Assembly (NCBI RefSeq): GCF_029167625.1
Contig: NZ_CP119145.1
Coordinates: 6,882,001 to 6,946,000, forward strand
Reading direction: 5' to 3'
DNA from: Streptomyces sp. AM 4-1-1
GTDB taxonomy: Bacteria; Actinomycetota; Actinomycetes; Streptomycetales; Streptomycetaceae
DNA length: 64,000 bases
Shown here: positions 9,820 to 17,530 of the stretch, in pieces
How the letters are laid out: the number at the start of each line of letters is the position of its first letter
How positions within the stretch are numbered: position 1 is the first letter of the stretch
Made by a program: the position numbers and the translations under genes
The notes under the pieces: generated by a model
Database searches by the model: none
What the model was told of the DNA's origin: nothing
Seen by the model: the letters and a program-made list of their open reading frames with translations, nothing else

Positions 9820-9858
9820 TGCCAGGCAAATGAACTTCTTGTACGCTGACATGCCTGG
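9820..9858. promoter_or_regulatory. Candidate operator pair upstream of nbaE
   Basis: TGCCAGGCA at 9820-9828 is a perfect 9-bp palindrome 26 bp before the nbaE start. CCAGGCA (9822-9828) also forms an inverted repeat with TGCCTGG (9852-9858), centre to centre 30 bp. Two related sites on about the same helix face suit a dimeric regulator. Which protein binds is unknown. Confidence 0.45.
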
Positions 9859-9956
9859 ATTGATATATCGAGACGGGGCGGTCGATCGATGGGGGAGAGG
9901 GGGTGCGGGCGGGTCGGCCGACGGGCGGGCCACCGAGGCGCCGACCGTGCCGCGTT

Positions 9957-9972
9957 ATACCTGAACCGGTAT
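9957..9972. promoter_or_regulatory. LysR-type box candidate
   Basis: ATACC-N6-GGTAT is a perfect 5-bp inverted repeat resembling the ATAC/GTAT arms of LysR boxes, though the spacing is one base more than the classic T-N11-A. It lies about 50-70 bp upstream of the possible start of transcription of the transporter gene. Confidence 0.35.
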
Positions 9973-9993
9973 GGCAACTCTCCGATTTGGCAT

Positions 9994-10022
9994 TTGTGCG
10001 TCATGTCTCACGGGGACAGTAT
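9994..10022 (+). promoter_or_regulatory. Weak promoter candidate for the MFS gene
   Basis: TTGTGC (9994-9999) and CAGTAT (10017-10022) are separated by 17 bp. The -10 match is poor, as expected for an activator-dependent promoter. Assigned mainly because the LysR-type box lies just upstream. Confidence 0.25.
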
Positions 10023-10110
10023 CCACCGGTAACGCGTTGTGTACGCCGACCGCCACAGCGGCTTCGCCCGGAGCGAGAGCCCGTAGTCACCCAAGTGATA
10101 GGTCAACCCA

Positions 10111-11454
10111 TTGAGCAACTCCCCCCGACAAAAAAACGCGGACGGCACCAGAACCGCTCCGAGAAGAACGGCCGTGGCGACACTGGCCGGCACCACACTT
10201 GAGTGGTACGACTTCTTTCTTTACGGCACGGCAGCCGCACTCATCTTCGACAAGCAGTTCTTTCCCTCACTGAGTCCCGCGGCGGGCACACTCGCGGCAT
10301 TCAGCACGCTTGCCGTCGGATTCATCGCCCGCCCGCTGGGCGGACTGGTCTTCGGTCATTTCGGCGACCGCATCGGACGAAAAGCGACCCTGGTCGTCTC
10401 TCTCGTTCTCATGGGCGTCGGCTCCACCCTCATCGGCGCCATTCCGAACTACGACTCCATAGGATTCTGGGCCCCGGTCCTCCTGGTCCTCCTGCGCGTC
10501 ATCCAGGGCATCGGCCTCGGCGGTGAGGGCGCCGGTGCGACGCTGATGTCGATGGAGCACGCCCCGAAGGGGCAGCAGAACCTGTACGCGGGATTCCCGC
10601 AGATGGGTACCCCTGCGGGACTGGTCCTCGCCAACATCATCTTCCTCGTCACCAACTCGCTCATGGGGGACAACGCCTTCACCGCGTGGGGCTGGCGGAT
10701 TCCGTTCCTGCTGAGCTTCGTGCTCGTCGCGGTGGGCCTGGTGATCCGGCTCCGTATCACCGAATCACCGTCCTTCAACCGGGTGCTGGCCCAGGACGAC
10801 GTGGTCAAGTTCCCGCTGGCGGAGTCGCTCAAGGTCGGATTCCCCCGTCTCGGGCTGACACTGCTCGCCGTGGTCGCCAACTCCGCGGTCGCCTATGTGT
10901 TCATGGTCTTCACGCTGTCCTACGGCAGCAAGCATCTGGACTACGACAAGCAATTCCTCATCCTGAGTGTGACGGCCGCCGCGGTGCTGTGGTTCGCGTC
11001 GATCCCGGTGTGGACCCGTGTCGCCGACCGGCACGGCCGGCGGACGATGTTCATCGGCGGTTCAGCCGCGATCCTCGTGTGGTGCGCGGCCTTCTTCCCG
11101 CTGATCAACACGGGAAATTCGGTTCTCGCGGTGCTCGCGCTCGTCGGGATGGGGCTCATCATCCCGGTCACGCACTGTGTGCAGGGCAGCATCATCGCCG
11201 ACACCTTCCCCGCCCACGTCCGCTACTCGGGCTCCTCGCTCATCCTGCAGACCGGGGCCATCCTCGGCGGGGGCTTCGCGCCGATGATCTCCACCGCGCT
11301 GCTGAACTCCGGTGGCTCGTCGACCGGGGTGACCTGGTACCTGGTGGGGATGTGCACCGTCAGCCTGGTCGGGGCGGTGGCATTGTTCAAACTGGTGCCC
11401 GAAGGGGCGCCGGCCCCGGCAGCACGCCCCTCGAAGGCCGCCTCCCGGGTCTGA
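10111..11454 (+). CDS. MFS transporter, metabolite:H+ symporter (MHS) type
   Basis: Inner-membrane transporter of 447 aa with about 12 predicted helices. The MHS-family hallmarks are clear: GTTLEWYDFFLYGTAAALI in helix 1, the GHFGDRIGRK loop between helices 2 and 3, and RVIQGIGLGGEGAGA in helix 4. Relatives carry organic acids and aromatic compounds (shikimate, ketoglutarate, proline/betaine). It is divergent from the 3-hydroxyanthranilate operon, so uptake of anthranilate-like or kynurenine-pathway acids is a fair guess. I used TTG 10111; GTG 10174, just before ATLAGTTLEW, is possible and would remove a disordered Arg/Lys-rich leader. Confidence 0.9.
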   Translation: MSNSPRQKNADGTRTAPRRTAVATLAGTTLEWYDFFLYGTAAALIFDKQFFPSLSPAAGTLAAFSTLAVGFIARPLGGLVFGHFGDRIGRKATLVVSLVLMGVGSTLIGAIPNYDSIGFWAPVLLVLLRVIQGIGLGGEGAGATLMSMEHAPKGQQNLYAGFPQMGTPAGLVLANIIFLVTNSLMGDNAFTAWGWRIPFLLSFVLVAVGLVIRLRITESPSFNRVLAQDDVVKFPLAESLKVGFPRLGLTLLAVVANSAVAYVFMVFTLSYGSKHLDYDKQFLILSVTAAAVLWFASIPVWTRVADRHGRRTMFIGGSAAILVWCAAFFPLINTGNSVLAVLALVGMGLIIPVTHCVQGSIIADTFPAHVRYSGSSLILQTGAILGGGFAPMISTALLNSGGSSTGVTWYLVGMCTVSLVGAVALFKLVPEGAPAPAARPSKAASRV

Positions 11455-11525
11455 GCCGTACAGCCGCCGGTTCCGCGAGCCCCCTCCCCCGGCCTCGTGG
11501 AACCGGCCGATCCCGGAGGTACCGC

Positions 11526-12740
11526 ATGAACGGGTCCGCGATGATCCGGACCGGACCGATCCGCTACGCCACCGCGGAACGCTTCGCGCGGCCACGCCCG
11601 GTGGCGGCGGAGGACGCCCCCGGTTCGAGCGGCCAGATCTGCCCCCAACTCGCCTCCAGACTGGACGCGGTGATGGGCCCGCCCCTCGACGGCCACCCCC
11701 AGGGCGAGGACTGCCTGAACCTGTCGGTCACCACTCCCGCACGGGACTCGGCGGCCCGGCCGGTGCTGGTGTGGTTCCACGGCGGCGGGTTCAGCAGCGG
11801 CGGCGGGATCATGGACTGGTACGACGGCGGGGCGCTCGCCGCCCAGGGCGATGTGGTGGTCGTGGGCGTCAACCACCGTCTGGGCGCGCTGGGCTACCTC
11901 TGTCTCGAAGGCGTCAGCGAGGGCAACCTCGGTCTCCTCGACCAGCTCGAAGCACTCCGCTGGGTGCGCGCGAACATCGCCGATTACGGGGGCGACCCCA
12001 CCGACGTCACCGTCTTCGGCCAGTCCGCGGGCGGCCTCTCCATCCGATTGCTGATGGAGATGGCGCAGGCCCGGGGGCTGTTCCGGCGGGCGATCCTCCA
12101 GAGCGCCCCGCTGGCGATCACCGCGCGTCCCCGCGCGGACGCCCTCGCCCTCGGGCGGATCTTCGCGGACTTCCTCACCACCGACCCGCGCACCGCCACC
12201 GTCACGGAGCTCCTCGCCGCGCAGCGACGGACCGCGGTGGCCAACCAGCGACGGTCCGGGAGCACCCTGGAACCCCCGTTCAACCCCGTCGAGGGCACGG
12301 ACCCGGTCCCCGCCCTCGACGGGGCCTCCTTCGACGGAAACGTACGCGGCCTCGACGTCCTGTACGGCTGGAACGCCGACGACATGACCGCGTTCCCCGG
12401 CGAGGGCGACGACGCGGCCGAGCTGACCCGCCGGATGTACGAGGAACCGCTCCGCAAGCTCGGCACCCGCCTGGCGGGGGCGGGCGCCCGCGTGCACACG
12501 TACCGTCTCGACTGGCGGCCGGCCGGATCGCCCTTCGGCGCCACCCACTGTGTCGAACTCCCGCTGCTGCTGGGCACCCGGGACGCGTGGCGCGCGTCAC
12601 CGATGCTCGGGGACGTCCCCTGGGAGGACGTCGAGAGGACCGGCGCGGCGCTGCGCGCGGCGTGGATCGCCTTCGCCCGTACCGGCGCGCCATGCCCCGG
12701 CTCCGGACCGGTCAGCTTCGGACGTCACCCCGGGGCGTGA
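11526..12740 (+). CDS. Type-B carboxylesterase (short form)
   Basis: Alpha/beta hydrolase of the carboxylesterase/para-nitrobenzyl esterase family, 404 aa against about 480-510 usual. The family signature EDCLNLSV (61-68), oxyanion HGGG (85-88) and nucleophile Ser167 in GQSAGG are intact, and a plausible histidine lies in ATHCVELPLL. Missing length is in the middle and at the C-terminus, so the substrate pocket is probably reduced. ATG 11526 has GGAGG 7 nt upstream. No signal peptide is seen, so it is cytoplasmic. It lies between the transporter and the RsbQ-like gene; the substrate is unknown. Confidence 0.88.
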   Translation: MNGSAMIRTGPIRYATAERFARPRPVAAEDAPGSSGQICPQLASRLDAVMGPPLDGHPQGEDCLNLSVTTPARDSAARPVLVWFHGGGFSSGGGIMDWYDGGALAAQGDVVVVGVNHRLGALGYLCLEGVSEGNLGLLDQLEALRWVRANIADYGGDPTDVTVFGQSAGGLSIRLLMEMAQARGLFRRAILQSAPLAITARPRADALALGRIFADFLTTDPRTATVTELLAAQRRTAVANQRRSGSTLEPPFNPVEGTDPVPALDGASFDGNVRGLDVLYGWNADDMTAFPGEGDDAAELTRRMYEEPLRKLGTRLAGAGARVHTYRLDWRPAGSPFGATHCVELPLLLGTRDAWRASPMLGDVPWEDVERTGAALRAAWIAFARTGAPCPGSGPVSFGRHPGA

Positions 12741-12806
12741 GCGTCCTCGCCGCGTCCGGGCGCGGTCCGCGCTCCCGCCGGGGAGACCCGGGACGAGGGT
12801 GACAAG

Positions 12807-13616
12807 ATGACGTCCATGGACGTGAGGATCAGGAACCGGGTGACGGTGACAGGCCGGGACGGCGGACCGGTGCTGATGCTGGCGCACGGTTTCGGCTGCG
12901 ACCAGAACATGTGGCGGCTGGTGGTCCCGCTGCTGGCGGACCGGTTCCGGGTGGTCCTCTTCGACCACGTGGGGGCGGGCCGCTCCGATCTGTCGGCCTG
13001 GACCCCGGAGCGGTACGCCACGCTGGAGGGCTACACCGAGGACATCATCGAGATCTGCCACGACCTGGCCCTCGGGCCGGTGGCCTTCGTGGGGCACTCG
13101 GTCAGCTCCATGATGGGCGTCCTCGCCGCCGTACGGGAGCCGGAACTGTTCAGCGAGCTGATCCTGCTCGCCCCCTCGCCGCGCTACATCGACGACGGGG
13201 CGTACCGCGGCGGGTTCAGCGCCGCCGACATCGACGAACTCCTCGAATCGATGGAGAGCAACTATCTGGGTTGGTCCGGCGCGATGGCGCCGGTCATCAT
13301 GGGCAACCCCGACCGCCCCGAGCTGGGCGAGGAACTGACGAACAGCTTCTGCCGCACGGACCCGGAGATCGCACGGCTCTTCGCCCGTACGACGTTCCTG
13401 TCCGACAACCGCGCCGACCTCGCCGAGGTGACCGTGCCCACGCTCGTCGCCCAGTGCTCGAACGACGCGATCGCACCGCGCGAGGTGGGAGCCTTCGTCC
13501 ACCAACGGATTCGGGGCAGCGAACTGGTCACCCTGGAGGCCACCGGCCACTGCCCCCAGCTGAGCGCCCCGGAGGCCACCGCCGCCGCCATCAGCGCCTT
13601 CGTCCGGAGGCCGTGA
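12807..13616 (+). CDS. rsbQ: RsbQ-like alpha/beta hydrolase
   Basis: 269-aa hydrolase that closely resembles RsbQ of Bacillus subtilis, the partner of the PAS phosphatase RsbP and a relative of the plant receptors KAI2 and D14. The triad Ser98 (GHSVSS), Asp220 (CSNDAI) and His248 (TGHCPQ) falls almost at the RsbQ positions I recall (96, 219, 247). The oxyanion segment HGFGCDQNMW (27-36) is also RsbQ-like. No signal peptide. Its stop overlaps the start of a PAS-PP2C phosphatase gene, which strongly supports an RsbQ-RsbP type pair. In B. subtilis the hydrolase is needed for phosphatase activation; the ligand there is not settled, and here it is unknown. Confidence 0.92.
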   Translation: MTSMDVRIRNRVTVTGRDGGPVLMLAHGFGCDQNMWRLVVPLLADRFRVVLFDHVGAGRSDLSAWTPERYATLEGYTEDIIEICHDLALGPVAFVGHSVSSMMGVLAAVREPELFSELILLAPSPRYIDDGAYRGGFSAADIDELLESMESNYLGWSGAMAPVIMGNPDRPELGEELTNSFCRTDPEIARLFARTTFLSDNRADLAEVTVPTLVAQCSNDAIAPREVGAFVHQRIRGSELVTLEATGHCPQLSAPEATAAAISAFVRRP

Positions 13617-14878
13617 TGATGTGCGCGACCGGGGACGACCCCCCGGGCGGCGGGAACAGCGGGAGCGAGGCCGACGCGGACGCCCGGTTCTCCGCGCTGC
13701 TGGAGGACAGCGCGGAGGACCTGTACGAGAACGCCCCGTGCGGATACCTCTCCACCCTGCTGGACGGCCGGATCGCCAAGGTCAACAGGACGCTGCTGAA
13801 GTGGCTCGGCCATGAGCGCGAGGACCTGGTCGGACGCGAGCGGTTCTCGGACCTCCTCACGGTGGGCGGCCGGATCTACCACGAGACGCACTTCGCACCG
13901 CTGCTGCGGATGCAGGGTGAGGTCAGCGGTGTCGCGTTCGAACTGCGCACCGCGGACGGGGACCGGCTGCCGGTCCTGGTCACCTCCACCGTCAAGAAGG
14001 GCAGCGACGGTGAGCCCCTGCTGATCCGCACCACCGTCTTCGACGCCCGCGACCGACGCGCCTACGAACAGGAACTGCTCCGCGCCCGGCAGGAGGCCGA
14101 ACTGGAACGCGCGCGTCTGCACCGCCTGGCCACCACGCTCCAGCGCACCCTGCTGCCCCCCGCGCTCCTGCCGGTGCCCGGCCTGGACGTCGCCGCGTAC
14201 TACCACATCGCGTCGACGGACGAGGTGGGCGGCGACTTCTACGACCTCTTCCCGCTGGCCGACGGCACCTGGGGCCTGTTCATGGGCGATGTCTGCGGAA
14301 AGGGGGCGGCCGCGGCGGCGCTGACCTCACTGGCCCGGTACACCCTGCGCGCGGCCGCCGTCTACGATCCCGATCCCGTCGCGGTCCTCACCAACCTCAA
14401 CACCGTGCTGAACCACGAGTACCAGGGCGAGGACCCCCGGTTCTGCACGGTGATCTTCGGCCTGCTCACCCCGGACAGCGTCAACGGCGGATTCCGTGTG
14501 GTCCTCGCCGGCGGAGGCCACCCACCGGCCGTGCTGCTGCGCGCGGACGGCGGCGCCGAATACCTTCCCACCCCGGGCGGGCAACTGGTCGGGGTGCTCG
14601 CCGACGCGCACTTCAGCACCACCACGGTCCACCTCGACCTCGGCGACACCCTCCTCCTGTACACCGACGGCCTGACCGAAGCCCATACGGCGCTCGCCGG
14701 TGAACGCTACGGTGACGAAGCCCTGCTGGACTTCACCCGAGCCCTGGCGCCCACGACCGCGCGGGCCGCCATCACCGCCCTGACCGGCCTTCTCGACTCG
14801 CTCGGCGAAGGCCTGGACGACGACAGCGCGCTCCTCGCGATCAGCGTGCCCGCCCCCACCAGTGAAGGGCCGCAGTGA
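13616..14878 (+). CDS. PAS-PP2C (SpoIIE/RsbP-type) protein phosphatase
   Basis: Cytoplasmic Ser/Thr phosphatase of 420 aa. A PAS domain (about 30-145) is joined by a helical, probably coiled-coil linker (146-178) to a PPM/SpoIIE domain (about 190-415). Metal-binding motifs are complete: EVGGDFYD (203-210), GDVCGKG (224-230), YTDGLTEA and GLDDDSALL. This is the RsbP domain plan. GGAGG at 13606 serves GTG 13613, ATG 13616 or ATG 13619; I give 13616, which abuts the RsbQ stop. The STAS protein encoded next (4-bp overlap) is the likely substrate. It belongs to a partner-switching pathway that frees a sigma factor. Confidence 0.93.
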   Translation: MMCATGDDPPGGGNSGSEADADARFSALLEDSAEDLYENAPCGYLSTLLDGRIAKVNRTLLKWLGHEREDLVGRERFSDLLTVGGRIYHETHFAPLLRMQGEVSGVAFELRTADGDRLPVLVTSTVKKGSDGEPLLIRTTVFDARDRRAYEQELLRARQEAELERARLHRLATTLQRTLLPPALLPVPGLDVAAYYHIASTDEVGGDFYDLFPLADGTWGLFMGDVCGKGAAAAALTSLARYTLRAAAVYDPDPVAVLTNLNTVLNHEYQGEDPRFCTVIFGLLTPDSVNGGFRVVLAGGGHPPAVLLRADGGAEYLPTPGGQLVGVLADAHFSTTTVHLDLGDTLLLYTDGLTEAHTALAGERYGDEALLDFTRALAPTTARAAITALTGLLDSLGEGLDDDSALLAISVPAPTSEGPQ

Positions 14879-15234
14879 ACCGGCTGAGCGTCACCACCCG
14901 CACCGGCCCGTCCGGTCCCGTCGTCGAAATGCGCGGTGAACTCGACTATCACAGCGCCCCCCAGGCCCGCGACGTCCTGAGCACCCTGCGGATGGCCCCC
15001 GGCCAGCGGCTCCTGCTGGACCTCGGAGGTCTCACGTTCTGCGACTCCAGCGGCATCAGCGTGATGATCGCCCTGCGCAACCACGCACTGGCGGCCCGCT
15101 CGGAGGTCGCCCTGGTCGCCGTACCCGAGCGGATCGTCCGCGTGTTCCGTGTCATCGGCCTCGAACCGATCTTCCCGTCCTACCCCACGGAGCGGGACGC
15201 GGACGACGCCTGGGCGCCACGGGTCGGCGACTGA
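14875..15234 (+). CDS. STAS-domain anti-sigma-factor antagonist
   Basis: 119-aa single STAS domain of the SpoIIAA/RsbV family. The phosphoacceptor loop FCDSSGIS carries Ser58/Ser59, matching the SpoIIAA serine. Dephosphorylated antagonists bind an anti-sigma kinase and release a sigma factor. GTG 14875 overlaps the phosphatase stop by 4 bp, so the pair is translated together. No kinase or sigma gene is in the operon; an ATPase of the anti-sigma type is encoded 15 kb away (30181-30651), but a link is only speculation. Confidence 0.93.
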   Translation: MNRLSVTTRTGPSGPVVEMRGELDYHSAPQARDVLSTLRMAPGQRLLLDLGGLTFCDSSGISVMIALRNHALAARSEVALVAVPERIVRVFRVIGLEPIFPSYPTERDADDAWAPRVGD

Positions 15235-15294
15235 CCTCGGCGTCACGGAGCACGTTTTCGGCCGGGCCCAGGCGGAGGCCGGTGTCGGACGGGA

Positions 15295-15334
15295 CCGGGC
15301 GGTGCCGACAGACGCGCTCGTCGGCACCGCCCGG
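15295..15334. terminator. Bidirectional hairpin between convergent genes
   Basis: Perfect 15-bp stem: 15295-15309 pairs with 15320-15334 around a 10-nt loop. It lies between the STAS gene and the convergent small secreted-protein gene. Confidence 0.8.
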
Positions 15335-15361
15335 GTGTCACCGGCCCTGACGGACCACGTG

Positions 15362-15598
15362 TCAGTGCATCCAGAGCAGATAGAGACCGTTGGTCCCCTT
15401 CTCACAGATGTAGACGGGGCCGTGGAACGGGTAGTTGGCCTGCGCCGCGCTCACGCAGGTGGCCTCGGTGGGGTAGTACCCCATGAGCATGAAGCCGCTG
15501 CCGACCGGCGGGGACGCCATCGCGGCGGATCCGGCACCGAGGCTGAGCAGGGCCGCCGCGGCGACCGTGGCGACGCGTGCCGCGAATCGTGAGGTCAT
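15362..15598 (-). CDS. Small secreted protein, function unknown
   Basis: 78-aa preprotein. A signal peptide is obvious (TSRFAARVATVAAAALLSLG, cut probably after AMA), leaving about 50 residues with two cysteines (TCVSAA and YICEKG) that could form one disulfide, and many aromatic residues. ATG 15598 is chosen because AAAGGAG lies 8 nt upstream; GTG 15604 is too close to it. A good promoter lies about 105 bp upstream. I do not recognise the family. It is not in an operon and is followed by a strong terminator. Confidence 0.75.
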   Translation of the reverse strand: MTSRFAARVATVAAAALLSLGAGSAAMASPPVGSGFMLMGYYPTEATCVSAAQANYPFHGPVYICEKGTNGLYLLWMH

Positions 15599-15702
15599 TG
15601 GCACAACTCCTTTCCGGACAGGCCGTCATGGCCTGTGGAGGCGGGAAGACAGGAAAGAGCGAGACTGCGCAGAGTTGCTTCGCGTCGCGACCGCGTGACC
15701 GA

Positions 15703-15731
15703 ACGTTATCGGCCATTCACCGGTTCGACAA
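15703..15731 (-). promoter_or_regulatory. Sigma-70-type promoter for the small secreted protein
   Basis: On the minus strand TTGTCG (15726-15731) and TAACGT (15703-15708) are 17 bp apart. Transcription would start near 15696, giving a leader of about 95 nt before ATG 15598. Confidence 0.5.
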
Positions 15732-15882
15732 TAGGTCTAGGCCAATATTGTGGAAGCCCGATCCGGCCCGCTTGTGCGACCGTCCGTCCGGCCGCCGGGG
15801 GCCCGTTCGCCGACACGGCGACGGGCCGCCCGACGGCGGCGGGCCCGGAGTGGGCGACACGCTCCGGTGATGGGTCTCGCGG

Positions 15883-16371
15883 TCAGCCGATCGCCCGGGT
15901 GCTGTAGACGTACAGGCCGACGACGCCGAACACGCAGACCAGAATCAGCCAGGAGCGGAGGCTCGTGTGCCGCGTCCTGCGCCCGGACCGGCCACCACGC
16001 GTCCGCCGGCCACCACGTGTCCGCCGCCCGTCAGGTGTCTGCCGCGGGGTACGGGTCGTCGCGTCGGCGGCGGTCTCGGCGAGCAACCGGCGGCAGACCG
16101 CGGCGAGTTCGCCGGTTCCCGCGGAGAGCGACACGACGGCCTCCGAGCGTGCGGGGGCGGTGGTGCCTCCGTCGAGAATGCGCCCGGCGCGCACCAGGAT
16201 CTCGTCCCGGCCCCCGGAGGGCGCGAGGCTGATCCAGCGCTGCACATGCTCCCCCCGGATCACCGCGCCTCCGGAGCGCTCCCGGTACACGGTGTGTTCC
16301 CGCCACAGCACCTCGGCCAACTCGACGGCGGTTTCCCTTATTTGGGCACTCACGTCCCTCCCCTTCACCAT
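15883..16371 (-). CDS. Tail-anchored basic protein, function unknown
   Basis: 162 aa. The first 110 residues look globular (ETAVELAEVLWREHTVY, then an ISLAPSGGRDEILVRAGRI segment). A strongly basic, Arg/Gly/Thr-rich stretch follows, with two near-identical GGRRTRGGR copies. One C-terminal helix (WLILVCVFGVVGLYVYS) sits at the very end, the layout of a tail-anchored membrane protein with its bulk in the cytoplasm. ATG 16371 is used, but GTG 16353 lies close behind an AAGGGGAGG stretch and may be the true start. It is divergent from the metallopeptidase gene. No family is recognised. Confidence 0.65.
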   Translation of the reverse strand: MVKGRDVSAQIRETAVELAEVLWREHTVYRERSGGAVIRGEHVQRWISLAPSGGRDEILVRAGRILDGGTTAPARSEAVVSLSAGTGELAAVCRRLLAETAADATTRTPRQTPDGRRTRGGRRTRGGRSGRRTRHTSLRSWLILVCVFGVVGLYVYSTRAIG

Positions 16372-16497
16372 ACGGAAATCGAACAAGCACCGCACTATAG
16401 CGCCAGGTACACACCAATTCGGCGGGCGGGCCGGGTGCCGTGGAGTCGAACACGGGCACGGGCAGCGGCGCCAAGGGCGCGTGTGAAGGAGAATGCC

Positions 16498-17364
16498 GTG
16501 TATGCGGGTACGGGGTGGGAGTGGCCGGGGCGACGGTCGGGCCGAGGGTGGGCCGTGCCGTGCGTGGTGGCGCTGCTGGCGGGTTGTACCGCCTCGGCCG
16601 ACGAGGGCGGGGGGTCCCCGGGGGCGGTCGCGCCGAACTCTTCCGGCGGAGGCGGTTTCGTCGTCCGTCATGAACCACCGGCCGGGGCCGATCGGGGCGA
16701 CGCCTCGTTCCTGAGGGACCGGAAGCTGCTGGAGCGGTCCTCCGCGACCCTCAACGCCTTCATCGATCCGGGCCGTCGCGTCACGGTCGTCGCCCGGTCG
16801 TGCGAGGGCGAGGGTTCCGGTTACGACCCCGAGTCCCGCCGGATCGAGATCTGTTACGACGACGTGGCGCGGGAGCGCGCGCTCTTCCGGCATGCCGGGC
16901 ACCGTCCGGCCGACGAGGAGGTCGCCGCCGTACTCGTGGAAACCTTCTTCCACGAGGCCGGTCACGCCGTCATCGACGTGCTGGACCTGTCGTTCACCGA
17001 TCGGGCCGAGGAGGACGCGGCGGACCAGTTCGCCGCCCTGATGCTGTTGCGTCAGGGTGGTGACGGTGAGCGGTCTCTGAGGTTCGCCGCCAAGGAGTAC
17101 GAACTGACGGCGGCCGAGGAGGAGGCGGACGCCGAGAGCGATGGCGCCGACGCCGACGGTGATGACGGTGAGCGGGACGAACACTCTCCGGCCCGGCTGC
17201 GCGCGGCCAACCACCTCTGCCATCTCCACGGCTCCGCCCCCGGCCGCAGCCGTGATGTGGTGGGGCCGACTCTTTCCCGGAGCCGTGCCGCGGGCTGCGG
17301 CACGGAATGGGCGCGCGTACGCGGCGCCTGGACGGAACGTCTGGCGCCCCTGCTCCGCCGATGA
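16498..17364 (+). CDS. DUF4344-type metallopeptidase lipoprotein
   Basis: 288 aa. The N-terminus has a lipobox (LLAGC, Cys30), so it is probably a lipoprotein on the outer face of the membrane. The zinc motif HEAGH (152-156) sits in FFHEAGHAVIDVLDL, followed by an acidic EEDAADQFAA helix as in DUF4344 peptidases. A very acidic insert (about 213-235, rich in Asp/Glu) precedes the C-terminal domain, which has several cysteines. GTG 16498 is chosen because AAGGAG lies 6 nt upstream. Substrates are unknown. The domain name is from memory; the zincin motif is directly visible. Confidence 0.8.
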   Translation: MYAGTGWEWPGRRSGRGWAVPCVVALLAGCTASADEGGGSPGAVAPNSSGGGGFVVRHEPPAGADRGDASFLRDRKLLERSSATLNAFIDPGRRVTVVARSCEGEGSGYDPESRRIEICYDDVARERALFRHAGHRPADEEVAAVLVETFFHEAGHAVIDVLDLSFTDRAEEDAADQFAALMLLRQGGDGERSLRFAAKEYELTAAEEEADAESDGADADGDDGERDEHSPARLRAANHLCHLHGSAPGRSRDVVGPTLSRSRAAGCGTEWARVRGAWTERLAPLLRR

Positions 17365-17423
17365 CCGGCCGTGCGGACGGGGGGTCGCTGACGGGGGTGA
17401 GTGGTGGTCGCTCCGACGCGCTC

Positions 17424-17452
17424 TTGGCGGAGGTTATGCCATGTGACATATT
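17424..17452 (+). promoter_or_regulatory. Promoter candidate of the DapA-family gene with operator in it
   Basis: TTGGCG (17424-17429), a 17-bp spacer and CATATT (17447-17452). The palindrome CATGTGACATA (17440-17450) covers the end of the spacer and the start of the -10, so a bound repressor would block RNA polymerase. The -10 match is moderate (4 of 6). Confidence 0.4.
17440..17450. promoter_or_regulatory. GntR/FCD operator candidate, site 1
   Basis: Core ATGT-G-ACAT, a perfect 9-bp palindrome. It belongs to the AATGT-S-ACATT set found upstream of the DapA-family gene, the GntR gene and the transporter. The GT-N-AC core agrees with FadR-subfamily operators. Confidence 0.55.
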
Positions 17453-17500
17453 ACTGCGATGACGGAGGGATGTTCGCAGTCTTCTGTCGAAGGTCAATGA

Positions 17501-17511
17501 AATGTCACACG
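17501..17511. promoter_or_regulatory. GntR/FCD operator candidate, site 2
   Basis: AATGTCACACG shares the left half and centre of the motif but the right half is degraded. It lies 61 bp after site 1 and about 20 bp before the start codon, a spacing that would allow looping or a roadblock. Confidence 0.4.
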
Positions 17512-17530
17512 GCATATATGGGAGCCTCTG

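Larger units (their letters stand above)
9795..10110. promoter_or_regulatory. Divergent control region between the nba operon and the MFS gene
   Basis: 316 bp with no convincing gene. It must hold the nba operon promoter (minus) and the transporter promoter (plus). It contains a TGCCAGGCA palindrome with a related half further out, an ATACC-N6-GGTAT inverted repeat, two copies of ACCGGTA 60 bp apart, and the palindrome GATATATC (9862-9869). These are described separately. Confidence 0.7.

Noticed and set aside
10008..10196. 62-codon minus-strand frame in the nba/MFS divergent region
   Set aside because: No ribosome site, overlaps the MFS start and the regulatory repeats; composition not protein-like enough.
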